Shown piece after piece: positions 9,721 through 17,778 of a stretch of DNA of 64,000 nt. The stretch comes from Pseudomonas xantholysinigenes (GTDB lineage Bacteria > Pseudomonadota > Gammaproteobacteria > Pseudomonadales > Pseudomonadaceae), in the NCBI RefSeq assembly GCF_014268885.2, contig NZ_CP077095.1, forward strand, positions 1,369,501 through 1,433,500. Direction: 5' to 3'. How positions within the stretch are numbered: the stretch's first letter is position 1; every line of letters starts with the position of its first letter. Position numbers and translations under genes: made by a program. A model generated the notes under the pieces. That model was not told the origin of the DNA and did not search any database. It was given only the letters and a program-made list of their open reading frames with translations.

Positions 9721-10911
9721 ATGCACCCCTGGATACTCGCCAGCCTGCTGGCCCTTGCCGCCATACCCGTCACCGCCGCCGACCTGATCGATTTCTGGAA
9801 CACCCCCCGCCACGGCGGCAACAGTTTCAACCGCCTGCTCCCGGACCAAACCTACTTCGATGCCCTGAAAGGCTACGGCGCCAGCTGGGTGCGCCTCTCC
9901 TACGATAAATGGCACCCGGCCGAACGCGACTTCCTACTGGGCAACGCCGACGATTACCAGGGCCTGGCCAGCGCCGACATGAAGCAGCTCATCGAGGTCC
10001 TCGACCGCGCCCACGCCGCCGGTCTCAAGGTGGTGATCACGCCGCTGTCGCTCCCCGGCATGCGCTGGGCGCAGAACAACCAGAATCGCTTCGACGACCG
10101 GCTATGGCAGGACAAGCGTTACTGGACCCAGTCCGCCCGCTTCTGGCGAGACGTTGCCCAGGCCCTCAAGGACCACCCGGCCGTTGCCGCCTACAATCTC
10201 ATCAACGAGCCCGCGCCCGAGAAGCACGGCGGCCTGGCCGAGCACGCCGACCTTGATCGGATGAAGCACTGGTACGCCCGCGAGCAGGGCGGTGCGCGTG
10301 ACCTGCCGGCGCTCTATCGGCAGTTGCTGGCGGCGATCCGTGAGGTCGACGGCAAGACGCCGGTCATGGTCGATGCCGGCTGGTACGCCGCCGCCGATGC
10401 CTTCGGCTACTGGCCCAAGGCGCTGGCGGATGAGCGTGTGCTGTACAGCGTGCACATGTACGAACCCTATGCCGCCACCAGTGCGCCGAATCTTTCTCGC
10501 GAGCAACCTTTCGCCTATCCGGGGCCAGTGCCGTTTGCCGGGCAGACCCGGCAGTGGGATGCCGAGGAGGTCGCCCGCTATCTGCAACAGCCGGTGGATT
10601 GGGCCGATTCGATCAAGTTGCCGCGTTCGCGGCTGGTGGTGGGCGAGTTCGGCTGCATGCGCCGGTTGCCCGGGTGCCGGGAATACCTGGAGGATGTGCT
10701 AACGGTGCTGGACCGCCAGCAGTTGCATTGGGCCTTCTACAGCTTCCGCGAGGACAGTTGGGATGGCATGGACTACGAACTGGGTTCGGCCAAGGTGCCG
10801 TGGCGCTATTGGCAGGCCATCGACAACGCAGCGCCGGACCCCTTGTCACGCAAGGCCACGGCCGAGTTCGAGCCGATTCGCCAGCGCCTGCAGCCTGAAC
10901 CGACACCTTGA
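9721..10911 (+). CDS. Secreted glycoside hydrolase, GH5-like (cellulase family)
   Basis: 396 residues. Residues 1-20 form a signal peptide (hydrophobic ILASLLALAAIPV, likely cut VTA-AD), so it acts in the periplasm or outside. The GH5-type (beta/alpha)8 marks are present: YNLINEPAPEKHG with the acid/base glutamate at residue 163, and VVGEFGCMRR with the nucleophile at residue 309; VLYSVHMYEPY lies between. The start is the ATG at 9721; the frame upstream runs through the REP repeat and is not protein-like. The substrate cannot be read from sequence: a beta-glucan or a cellulose-like polysaccharide is plausible. It stands alone, with no biosynthetic cluster next to it. Confidence 0.82.
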   Translation: MHPWILASLLALAAIPVTAADLIDFWNTPRHGGNSFNRLLPDQTYFDALKGYGASWVRLSYDKWHPAERDFLLGNADDYQGLASADMKQLIEVLDRAHAAGLKVVITPLSLPGMRWAQNNQNRFDDRLWQDKRYWTQSARFWRDVAQALKDHPAVAAYNLINEPAPEKHGGLAEHADLDRMKHWYAREQGGARDLPALYRQLLAAIREVDGKTPVMVDAGWYAAADAFGYWPKALADERVLYSVHMYEPYAATSAPNLSREQPFAYPGPVPFAGQTRQWDAEEVARYLQQPVDWADSIKLPRSRLVVGEFGCMRRLPGCREYLEDVLTVLDRQQLHWAFYSFREDSWDGMDYELGSAKVPWRYWQAIDNAAPDPLSRKATAEFEPIRQRLQPEPTP

Positions 10912-10933
10912 AATCTCTTGCAACATCCATAAT

Positions 10934-10949
10934 GCGGGTATATACACGT
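10934..10949. promoter_or_regulatory. Probable MarR operator in front of marR-like gene
   Basis: GCGGGTATATACACGT lies five bases before the ATG at 10954. It matches the perfect palindrome at 11375-11390 in 13 of 16 positions, so the same regulator probably binds both. Confidence 0.6.
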
Positions 10950-10953
10950 ATCC

Positions 10954-11358
10954 ATGCTGACCAGTGAATGCATCTGTACCCATCTACGTCGCGCCGCCCG
11001 TGGGGTGAGCCGGCATTACGACGAGGCCCTTGCCGGCTTCGGCATCAATGTCGCCCAGTTTTCCCTGCTGCGCCATGTGCAGCGCCTCGACCGCCCCAGC
11101 ATCACCTGCCTGGCCGAGGCCATGGGCCTGGAACGCAGCACCTTGGGCCGCAACCTCAAGGTACTCGAGGCCGAAGGCCTGGTGCGTCTTGCCGACGGCG
11201 ACGACCAGCGCAACCGCGTGGTGCTGCTGAGCGAAGCGGGCAGGGCGCGCCTGGACGCCGCCTACCCGGCCTGGCAGCAGGCCCAGGCGCAGTTGGTGGA
11301 GCGACTGGGTGAAAGCCAGCGTGACGAGTTGGTACGCTTGCTGGAGCAGCTTGCCTGA
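10954..11358 (+). CDS. MarR family transcriptional regulator
   Basis: 134 residues with a winged-helix arrangement: a dimerisation helix at the N-terminus (CICTHLRRAARGVSRHYDE), the DNA-recognition segment ITCLAEAMGLERSTLGRNLKVLEAEGLV (about residues 50-77) and a wing with DGDDQRNRVVLLSEAG. It probably represses itself and the MFS exporter 64 bases downstream. Two nearly identical operator-like palindromes lie just upstream of each gene. The inducing ligand is unknown. The start is ATG 10954, with no strong ribosome-binding site because the operator occupies that position; a very short leader is likely. Confidence 0.9.
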   Translation: MLTSECICTHLRRAARGVSRHYDEALAGFGINVAQFSLLRHVQRLDRPSITCLAEAMGLERSTLGRNLKVLEAEGLVRLADGDDQRNRVVLLSEAGRARLDAAYPAWQQAQAQLVERLGESQRDELVRLLEQLA

Positions 11359-11374
11359 ACGACTACGATAGAAA

Positions 11375-11390
11375 GCGGGTATATACCCGC
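11375..11390. promoter_or_regulatory. Perfect 16-bp palindrome, probable MarR operator of the MFS gene
   Basis: GCGGGTATATACCCGC is a perfect palindrome located 17 bases after the marR stop and 32 bases before the MFS start. The near-copy at 10934-10949 precedes marR itself. Established MarR systems bind such 16-20-bp palindromes over promoters. Confidence 0.7.
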
Positions 11391-11422
11391 ATCAACCTTG
11401 CGATGGGCTGGAGACAACGACA

Positions 11423-12625
11423 ATGACTTCCCTTTGGCGGAGCAGCGGTTGGGTACTTCTGGGGGCGGCGCTGATCCTGGCGCTGTCGCTGGGGGTGCGA
11501 CATGGATTCGGCCTGTTCCTGGCGCCGATGAGCGCCGAGTTTGGCTGGGGGCGCGAGGTGTTCGCCTTCGCCATCGCCCTGCAGAACCTGATCTGGGGCC
11601 TGGCCCAGCCGTTCACCGGCGCCCTGGCCGACCGCCTGGGTGCGGCCAAGGTGGTGGTGATCGGCGGCATCCTCTACACCGCCGGCCTGGTGATGATGGG
11701 CATGGCCGACTCGGCCTGGTCGCTGTCGCTGAGTGCCGGCCTGCTGATCGGCATCGGCCTGTCCGGTACCTCATTCTCGGTGATCCTCGGCGTGGTTGGG
11801 CGCGCGGTGCCGCCGGAAAAGCGCAGCATGGCCATGGGCATTGCCAGCGCCGCCGGCTCCTTCGGCCAGTTCGCCATGCTTCCCGGCACCCTGGGCCTGA
11901 TCCAGTGGCTGGGCTGGTCGGCGGCCTTGCTGGTGCTGGGTCTGATGGTGGCGCTGATCGTGCCGTTCGTAGGCCTGTTGCGTGATAACCCGCTGCCCAG
12001 CCACGGCGCCGAGCAGAGTCTCGGCCAGGCGCTGCGCGAGGCCTGCTCGCATTCCGGTTTCTGGCTGCTGGCGCTGGGCTTTTTCGTCTGCGGCTTCCAG
12101 GTGGTGTTCATCGGTGTTCACTTGCCGGCCTACCTGGTCGACCAGCACTTGCCAGCGATCACCGGCACCACCGTGCTGGCGCTGGTCGGCCTGTTCAATA
12201 TCGTTGGCACCTATACGGCGGGCTGGCTTGGCGGGCGCATGTCCAAGCCGCGCCTGCTGACCGGCCTGTACCTATTGCGCGCCGTGGTCATCGTGCTGTT
12301 CCTCTGGGCGCCGGTGACCCAGTTCAGCGCCTACCTGTTCGGTATCGCCATGGGCCTGCTGTGGCTGTCCACGGTGCCGTTGACCAATGGCACCGTGGCC
12401 ACGCTGTTCGGTGTGCGCAACCTGTCGATGCTCGGCGGCATCGTGTTCCTGTTCCACCAGTTGGGCGCGTTCCTGGGGGGCTGGCTGGGCGGGGTGGTCT
12501 ATGACCAGACCGGCAGCTACGACCTGGTGTGGCAGATCTCGATCCTGCTCAGCCTGCTGGCCGCGGCCCTCAACTGGCCGGTGCGCGAGCACCCGGTCGC
12601 CCGCCTGCAGGCCCAGGCTGCATGA
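11423..12625 (+). CDS. MFS transporter, probable drug/metabolite exporter
   Basis: 400 residues with about twelve hydrophobic segments. It resembles the oxalate/formate-antiporter-like or YfcJ-like MFS group: RHGFGLFLAPMSAEFGWGREVFAFAIALQNL near the N-terminus, and LADRLGAAKVVVIGG in the cytoplasmic loop between segments 2 and 3. The C-terminal half has GWLGGRMSKPRLLTGLYLLR. The start ATG at 11423 has GGAGACAACGACA upstream. It is controlled with the marR gene before it and overlaps the 40-residue membrane peptide gene after it by four bases. The substrate cannot be inferred. Confidence 0.88.
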   Translation: MTSLWRSSGWVLLGAALILALSLGVRHGFGLFLAPMSAEFGWGREVFAFAIALQNLIWGLAQPFTGALADRLGAAKVVVIGGILYTAGLVMMGMADSAWSLSLSAGLLIGIGLSGTSFSVILGVVGRAVPPEKRSMAMGIASAAGSFGQFAMLPGTLGLIQWLGWSAALLVLGLMVALIVPFVGLLRDNPLPSHGAEQSLGQALREACSHSGFWLLALGFFVCGFQVVFIGVHLPAYLVDQHLPAITGTTVLALVGLFNIVGTYTAGWLGGRMSKPRLLTGLYLLRAVVIVLFLWAPVTQFSAYLFGIAMGLLWLSTVPLTNGTVATLFGVRNLSMLGGIVFLFHQLGAFLGGWLGGVVYDQTGSYDLVWQISILLSLLAAALNWPVREHPVARLQAQAA

Positions 12626-12744
12626 ACCGCCTGCTTGGGCGTGGCTTGCTGCTGGTCGCTACGGTGCTGGTGCTGGCGCTGGTGTGGTGGGGCTGGCACA
12701 AGGGTGGGCTGGCGTTGATGCAGTTGGGCATGAGCCTGTGTTAA
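12622..12744 (+). CDS. Small membrane peptide, 40 residues
   Basis: ATG at 12622 overlaps the MFS stop (ATGA), and the frame ends at 12744. The product [20 protein letters not shown]... has one clear transmembrane helix at about residues 6-24, followed by [19 protein letters not shown]. The four-base overlap and the codon use suggest that it is translated with the exporter. It could be a small accessory subunit of the pump or an unrelated membrane peptide; I know no characterised function. Confidence 0.65.
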   Translation: MNRLLGRGLLLVATVLVLALVWWGWHKGGLALMQLGMSLC

Positions 12745-12790
12745 ACGCTACCCTGCACACTCAAGGAATCATGTGCAGGAGACCGCTATC

Positions 12791-13351
12791 ATGCATACCC
12801 GTTGGCTGACCCTACCCCTGCTGGCCCTGGCCGCCGCCACTTCGAGCTGGGCGGTGGACTGCCCCGCGCTGCTCCAGGGCAGCCTGCCGGAGCTGCGCGG
12901 CAAGGAGCAGATCGACCTGTGCCAGCGCTTCGCCGGCAAGCCACTGGTGGTGATCAACACCGCCAGCTACTGCGGCTTCGCCCCGCAGTTCGAAGGCCTC
13001 GAGGCGACCTACAAGGACTACCACGAACAGGGCCTGGAAATGCTTGGCGTGCCGTCCAACGACTTCAAGCAGGAAGACGCCGACAGCGACAAGACTGCCA
13101 AGGTCTGCTACGCCAACTACGGCGTGACCTTCACCATGACCAAGGCCCAGCCGGTGCGCGGCAAGGACGCGATCCCGCTGTTCGTCGAACTGGCCCGGCA
13201 GAGCAGCGCGCCGAAGTGGAATTTCTACAAGTACGTGGTGGACCGCAAGGGCAAGGTGATTGGCAACTTCTCCAGTTTGACCAAACCGGATGATCCGGCG
13301 TTCAGGGCGGCGATCGACAAGGCGATTGCTTCGCAGCCTGTAGGGCAATAG
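12791..13351 (+). CDS. Periplasmic glutathione-peroxidase-like protein
   Basis: 186 residues, with a signal peptide at residues 1-21 (likely cut SWA-VD), so it is exported. The thioredoxin-fold peroxidase motif [22 protein letters not shown] holds the peroxidatic cysteine at residue 61, in place of selenocysteine. The C-terminal [20 protein letters not shown] matches the family WNF block. It should reduce peroxides with a thiol donor, more likely thioredoxin-like than glutathione in bacteria. ATG at 12791 is preceded by AGGAGACCGCTATC. The asparagine/glutamine block is degenerate ([13 protein letters not shown]), as in other exported members. Confidence 0.88.
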   Translation: MHTRWLTLPLLALAAATSSWAVDCPALLQGSLPELRGKEQIDLCQRFAGKPLVVINTASYCGFAPQFEGLEATYKDYHEQGLEMLGVPSNDFKQEDADSDKTAKVCYANYGVTFTMTKAQPVRGKDAIPLFVELARQSSAPKWNFYKYVVDRKGKVIGNFSSLTKPDDPAFRAAIDKAIASQPVGQ

Positions 13352-13451
13352 GTCCGGCGTGGGCCGACAATGACCTGATATTTTTGCCAGTTTTCTTCGG
13401 TTGCGAAGTGGTTCAGCCTTGTTGAAAAATCGCCTTCGGCCGGTGGGCAAC

Positions 13452-14225
13452 ATGGTAATGAACTATCTAGCGGCATGCGACCAGCAACATTCCGTTCTAG
13501 CCTCTGCAGGTATTGCCCGTGGCTACACGCCTTATGGTGCTCTGCCCTTGATTACGGGGGGGAGGCTGGGGTATGTCGGTCAGCTACGTGAAGCGTTGCA
13601 TGGGCTTTATCACTTGGGTAATGGCTACCGAAGTTACGCTCCCTACTTGATGCGGTTTTTATCTCCAGATGCATTGAGCCCGTTCGGCAAGGGGGGCATC
13701 AATGCGTATGCCTATTGTGCGGGTGATCCGATAAATCACCAGGATCGTAATGGGCGGACCCGTGACGTTAATCCTCATACGCAAGTGGTGCAGGCGCTGG
13801 GTCATGGAAAGATCCCCTTGATTATTCATGGATTAAGAAGGTTGAAGCACATGGCAGAGGTAGCCGTAGGTAAAAATCCGCACAATGTCTCACCACCTGG
13901 ATTAAGAGATTTCGCGTTGGCGACGACAAGCGTTATTGCGGACTCTGCAACTCTGATAGTCGCCCAAAATGGTTTCTGGGGGAACACTCCCAGTGGTGGT
14001 CAGTACTACGATGATCTTCCAGATAGTGTGGTTCTTGGTGACATGCATTTCGATATGACACTGGCTAATCTAGTAATGTTTTCATATGCGCTTGATGCGT
14101 ACGCTGAGGGTGACCTCCACCGGTTTACCGCAGATGAAATTACGATAAACAGGCCTGCCCCTACTCCTGTTCCGTTTGAGGAAGTTCAGGCGAAGCTGCG
14201 TGGCGACTCGGATGGCAATGCATAG
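13452..14225 (+). CDS. Orphan RHS-repeat-associated core protein with unique C-terminus
   Basis: About 257 residues. The N-terminal 80 residues match an RHS-associated core: GIARGYTPYGALP, GRLGYVGQLREALHGLYHLGNGYRSYAPYLMRFLSPDALSPFGKGGINAYAYCAGDPINHQDRNG. After this comes a variable 170-residue C-terminus with no motif I recognise. There are no YD repeats, PAAR or Eag signals in front, so it is either a detached toxin tail (a recombination donor for larger RHS genes) or a self-standing protein. Base composition is clearly lower in GC than in its neighbours, which suggests acquisition. The start is uncertain: ATG 13452 or 13458 is preferred, and TTG/GTG codons upstream are possible. Confidence 0.7.
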   Translation: MVMNYLAACDQQHSVLASAGIARGYTPYGALPLITGGRLGYVGQLREALHGLYHLGNGYRSYAPYLMRFLSPDALSPFGKGGINAYAYCAGDPINHQDRNGRTRDVNPHTQVVQALGHGKIPLIIHGLRRLKHMAEVAVGKNPHNVSPPGLRDFALATTSVIADSATLIVAQNGFWGNTPSGGQYYDDLPDSVVLGDMHFDMTLANLVMFSYALDAYAEGDLHRFTADEITINRPAPTPVPFEEVQAKLRGDSDGNA

Positions 14226-14245
14226 CAAGATACCTCAGATATCCC

Positions 14246-14356
14246 ATGAGCCTGCTCAACGTCATCCGCCGTTTCATCAAGGTCATCGTAGCTGGCAGTA
14301 TCATCAGTTGCGCCCACAACCTGTGCCTGGCTGGCTGCTTTGTACTGACGGCGTAG
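14246..14356 (+). CDS. Possible 36-residue hydrophobic peptide
   Basis: A short frame, ATG 14246 to TAG 14356, encodes a peptide starting MSLLNVIRRFIKVIVAGS and containing ISCAHNLCLAGC. It has a basic N-terminus and a hydrophobic body with three cysteines, like a signal or lipoprotein-type leader. It lies 20 bases after the orphan RHS gene and before a strong terminator. No convincing ribosome-binding site is visible. It could be a fragment of an immunity gene or a chance frame. Confidence 0.2.
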   Translation: MSLLNVIRRFIKVIVAGSIISCAHNLCLAGCFVLTA

Positions 14357-14413
14357 GTGCGGTTGTTCATGGGCCACCTGCAGCGCTGCCTGGGCGAGCA
14401 GTGGTGCATGCAG

Positions 14414-14450
14414 GCATGAAAAAACCGCCACAAGGGCGGTTTTTTCATGC
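14414..14450. terminator. Bidirectional rho-independent terminator
   Basis: A perfect 16-base inverted repeat (GCATGAAAAAACCGCC and its complement) with a five-base loop gives a GC stem flanked by A and T runs on both sides. It can end transcription from the RHS side (plus) and from the fadL-like gene (minus). Confidence 0.9.
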
Positions 14451-14462
14451 AGCGATGGTCAC

Positions 14463-15740
14463 TCAGAAGCGGTAGGTCAGCGAAGCACCAACGCCATGGG
14501 CGCTGTTTTCGTACTTGGCCTGGTAGCTGCCCTTCAGCGCGCCTTCCTGCAGGCTGTGCGGACGGTTGTTGACCTTGGTGTCTTCTTCCCACAGGTAGGA
14601 ATAAGCCACGTCGATGGTCATGTCCTCGGTCGGGCTCCAGCCGGCACCGATGCTGAAGATCTTGCGATCGCCAGTAGGAATGCGCGGGGAGCGGTTGGTG
14701 TTGTTGGTCGGCGACTGGTCAACCGAGAAACCGGTACGCAGGGTCCACTCCTTGTTCACCTTGTAGGCGGCGCCAATGGCGTGGGCCCAGGTATCGTGCC
14801 AGTTCTGCTCTTCGGTGATGGTGCCGAACTGCGCGGCCAGTGGCCCCGAGATTTCGTTGTTGACCGTGATGTTCTCCAGGCGGCTCCAGCGGGTCCAGGT
14901 GCTGCCGGCGTACAGGGTCCAGTTGTCATCCAGCTCGTGGGTGACCGAGAAGTCCACCGATTCCGGGGTCTTGATCTTCAGGGTGGCGTCGTACTTCTGC
15001 CCAGTCTGCCCGAGCAACGGGTAGTTGAGCATGGTCTTGCCTTCGAGCTTGTAGTCGACCATCGAATGGTAGGTCAGGCCGACGCGGGTACGATCAGTCG
15101 CCTGCACCAGGATACCGATGTTGTAGCCGACCGCAGTGTCGTCGCCTTTGATCTTCACTTCGCCATCAGCCGGACGCAGCGGCGAGATACTGGCCAGGTT
15201 CGAGCCCAGTTCGCCCTTGATGCGGTTGATGGTCGGACCGAAACCGATCGAGACCTTGTCGTTGAACGCGTAGCTGACGGTCGGCTGGAAGGTCACGACC
15301 TCGACATGGCTCTTTTTACCCCAGTAGCGCGCGGCATCGTCGCTACCGTAGTCGGTGACCAGGCCGAATGGCACGTAAACGCCGAAACCGACGCTCCAGT
15401 GGTCATCGATCGACTTGACGTAGTAGCCCATCGGTACACCGACCACAGGCACCATGTCACCGTCTGTTTCCCCCCCCTTGCTGCTGCCTGGGCCCGAAAT
15501 ATCGGACTTGGCGATCACTGCCGCGCCACCGACGGTAATCTGGTCGCGCTTCAGGCGGGACATGCCCGCCGGGTTGCCGTACACGGTGCTGGCATCTTCG
15601 GCAGAAGAAGAACGACCCGCGAAACCTGTCCCCATACCGCTGACGCTTTGTTCGTTGAGGGCGAAACCACTGGCGAACAATTGGCTGGAAGCGAGGGCAA
15701 CGGCAATGCCGAGAGAGGTTTTGAGCATAACTTTTTTCAT
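14463..15740 (-). CDS. FadL-family outer membrane long-chain fatty acid / hydrophobic compound porin
   Basis: 425 residues on the minus strand. The ATG at 15740 is preceded by AAGGAGTTTCTAATA. A signal peptide (MKKVMLKTSLGIAVALASSQLFA) is followed by the typical FadL N-terminus GFALNEQSVSGMGTGFAGRSSSAEDASTVYGNPAGMSRL, which carries the NPAG motif of the hatch domain. Alternating beta-strand sequence continues to a C-terminal ASLTYRF with a terminal aromatic residue, as in beta-barrels. It would carry long-chain fatty acids or other hydrophobic molecules across the outer membrane. Several FadL paralogues are usual in Pseudomonas, so the exact substrate is open. Confidence 0.92.
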   Translation of the reverse strand: MKKVMLKTSLGIAVALASSQLFASGFALNEQSVSGMGTGFAGRSSSAEDASTVYGNPAGMSRLKRDQITVGGAAVIAKSDISGPGSSKGGETDGDMVPVVGVPMGYYVKSIDDHWSVGFGVYVPFGLVTDYGSDDAARYWGKKSHVEVVTFQPTVSYAFNDKVSIGFGPTINRIKGELGSNLASISPLRPADGEVKIKGDDTAVGYNIGILVQATDRTRVGLTYHSMVDYKLEGKTMLNYPLLGQTGQKYDATLKIKTPESVDFSVTHELDDNWTLYAGSTWTRWSRLENITVNNEISGPLAAQFGTITEEQNWHDTWAHAIGAAYKVNKEWTLRTGFSVDQSPTNNTNRSPRIPTGDRKIFSIGAGWSPTEDMTIDVAYSYLWEEDTKVNNRPHSLQEGALKGSYQAKYENSAHGVGASLTYRF

Positions 15741-15885
15741 TATTAGAAACTCCTTGGGATCTCCGGGGCGAAAAGCTACCAACAAATGCCGCTCCACGCT
15801 ATAGGCGCAAACACCGGAGATAGAGCGGTTTTGTAGGACAATCCGACCAAAATTCCTTTTTTTCGCGGTAATGAAGGTGGGCAGG

Positions 15886-16368
15886 TCAGGAGGCCAGCAC
15901 CTGGATCGGCTCGACACAGTGCTGCCAGGCGCGGGTGAAATCGCGCAGGCGACCCTGGGGGTGGAAGGTCTGGCGCCAGATGCGCGCCAGGCCCAGCAGG
16001 TCGTCGGCGGCCGGCAGCGGCAAAGCCTGTTCCTCAATGAGCATCCAGGCAATGGCGGTGGCGTAGCGCAGGTTGACGGTCAGCTCGAGGTGCGGGCCGC
16101 CCAGGAACGCATGCTGGCTGGCCAGGCCACGGACCAGGCTGGCCAGTTCCGGGTCGCGCGCCAGGTACTGGTCCCACAGGCTGCGGTGGCGCTGTTCGCC
16201 GATGCGGTACAGGCCATGGCCACGTCGATCGTGCAGGGCCGAGCCCAGGGCTGATTGGCTGGCGGCAACGCCCAGTAACAAAGCTTCGGCGCTGTCGCAG
16301 TGGCGATCCAGGTAAAGGAGGGTTGGCCGGATCACATATTGACTCAACTCGTTCGCAGCGATGCCCAT
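15886..16368 (-). CDS. Phage-related lysozyme/transglycosylase-like protein, catalytic residue apparently lost
   Basis: 160 residues, minus strand, starting MGIAANELSQYVIRPTLLYL. The layout resembles a phage-associated family with IRPTL...SPAAEELLLGTAA.ES.L...GLYQ.EPATH..IW..YL, which looks like a lysozyme-like fold. Here the stretch reads AEALLLGVAASQSALGSALHD and GHGLYRIGEQRHRSLWDQYL. The position where a glutamate would follow GTAA is serine-glutamine, so peptidoglycan cleavage is doubtful. The function is unknown; the comparison is from memory of the family and not from an alignment. No other phage genes lie beside it. Confidence 0.65.
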   Translation of the reverse strand: MGIAANELSQYVIRPTLLYLDRHCDSAEALLLGVAASQSALGSALHDRRGHGLYRIGEQRHRSLWDQYLARDPELASLVRGLASQHAFLGGPHLELTVNLRYATAIAWMLIEEQALPLPAADDLLGLARIWRQTFHPQGRLRDFTRAWQHCVEPIQVLAS

Positions 16369-16613
16369 GATGGCCTCTGGCTAAGAAGGACCGACGGGCG
16401 CTGGAGCTTGGCAGCTGGTGAGTGGTCAGGCCCGCCGGAAGCGGCGCTGGCCGCTCGAGTTGAAGTGTAGTGTGATAAGCGTGGTGTAAAGGGCTGTTTT
16501 TAAATCGATTGCTGTCTGAGGGCGCAAGGCATATGCCTGCTGGCAATTACGCCAATCGCCGTCAGACAGGCTGTCGAGGGATGCATTCATGGCGTGAATC
16601 ACCCGCCATTCAG

Positions 16614-16838
16614 TCATGCGGTTAGCGACTGGCGGGTACGATCGATCACGGCCTGCAGTGGTTCTGCCCGGTTGTATTGCTCCGGGTAGAGACGCTCGCT
16701 GTGACAGGCGATGCCATGTTCGTCGACCAGGGTGAAGCTGAAGCTGCCCTTGCGTGGGGCGACGATCAGGCACTTCAGTGGAGCGAAGGCCTGGGAGAGG
16801 GTGCCGAAGGCAGCCTGGATTTGCTGATGGTTGCTCAT
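16614..16838 (-). CDS. Small conserved-type hypothetical protein, 74 residues
   Basis: Minus strand, ATG at 16838 (MSNHQQIQAAFGTLSQAFAPLKCLIVAPRK...), with GCAGGAACATCC upstream as a weak ribosome-binding site. It is soluble, with alternating strands (CLIVAP, SFSFTLVDEHGIACHSERLYP) and a helical C-terminus (AEPLQAVIDRTRQSL). There is no motif I recognise. The longer in-frame extension upstream (from MHGSN) lacks a ribosome-binding site. Neighbours give no functional hint. Confidence 0.6.
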   Translation of the reverse strand: MSNHQQIQAAFGTLSQAFAPLKCLIVAPRKGSFSFTLVDEHGIACHSERLYPEQYNRAEPLQAVIDRTRQSLTA

Positions 16839-17778
16839 ATTGTTGGATGTTCCTGCGTAAGACACGGTATTCGATCCGTGCACTATAGAAACGTTCCAGT
16901 GACGTCTTTATTAAGGAGACGTAAGAACCTGACTGGAACAGGGCAGCCAGAAAGGCGCGTGCAATAAGGTGTGCGCTGGGCTGACTGGTAGGTACGACAG
17001 AAGGCAGGCAGCACACCGGTGCCAAGGTCCTAGGCGCCGGGGAAGATCCTGATCAATCTGAAACGTGATTCGTGCAGGGCAAGGTTTTGCCAAGTGAATC
17101 ATCGAATGGGCCAGTCCCGATGGGGCAGCGCTTGCTCGTATGGGCGGGCTGCAGGGACACAAGTGGCCAGAATTGACTTTCAGCTGGGTACTAACAGGGC
17201 GCACCCTACACGAACAATGGCAGATTGGCAAGTATTTGGTTTATCTGCGGGAAGCCGACCATTATGGCGTCAATCATCGCGCCTGTGAAGAGGGGAAAGG
17301 ACCCCGGCAAGGCCCCGGATGACCCGTTTTCGTGCAGCGACCTGCCCATTGGCGGGGCACTTGTACACATTCGAACGGGGAGTTGTAACCCTCTTGCAAC
17401 ATCCTGTGGACGCCTCGCCAATGACTTGACTGACGGCTTAAGTCAATGAAAAAAAACACTAATTTTTGCTGGTGAAAAAATCGACAGTTTGACTGAAAGC
17501 CCCATTTCACAGGGGTTTGCGGGCTGCATGAAGGGGTTGTCCACCGAGTTATCCACAGCTTCTGTGGATTGTCCCGGGCGCTTGCTCTAGTACGCGCGTG
17601 CCAGCTGTTTCATCAAGTGTCGGACAATCGGAGACTCGCAGGGCGGTCGGCATTCTTGGTCGCGAAACGTCAAGAAAAAATCAGCAAATTTTTTTTCGAT
17701 CAGCCGTAAGTCGAAGGGGTCTTCGCCGACGAAAAGGAGTAGAGTGGCGCGCCTTTCGAGTCACCAACGCTGTCGGTC
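16839..17778. other. Gene-poor stretch of about 940 bases
   Basis: No frame here has clear protein-family character. GC content is lower than in the flanks. The best candidate is a plus frame at 17140-17322 whose middle reads LHEQWQIGKYLVYLREADHY, which looks protein-like but is only 60 residues and lacks a good start signal; it may be a remnant. A palindrome with DnaA-box-like halves is at 17549-17569. A hairpin-capable A/T tract (AAAAAATCAGCAAATTTTTTTT) lies near 17675-17697, before the Sel1-like gene. Confidence 0.5.
17549..17569. repeat. Inverted repeat with DnaA-box-like halves
   Basis: TTATCCACA, a consensus DnaA box, starts at 17549. It overlaps a perfect palindrome ATCCACAG-CTT-CTGTGGAT at 17551-17569, so the complementary half is a near-box on the other strand. 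No origin genes are near. Confidence 0.6.

Noticed and set aside
14161..14592. Minus-strand frame of 143 residues over the terminator
   Set aside because: Runs across the terminator and the end of the FadL gene; no family character.
17206..17421. Minus-strand frame of 71 residues in the gene-poor stretch
   Set aside because: No start signal or family character; overlaps the slightly better plus-strand candidate.
17540..17580. Chromosomal origin of replication
   Set aside because: Only one consensus DnaA box plus a partial inverted copy; no dnaA, dnaN or gyrB gene and no AT-rich unwinding element.
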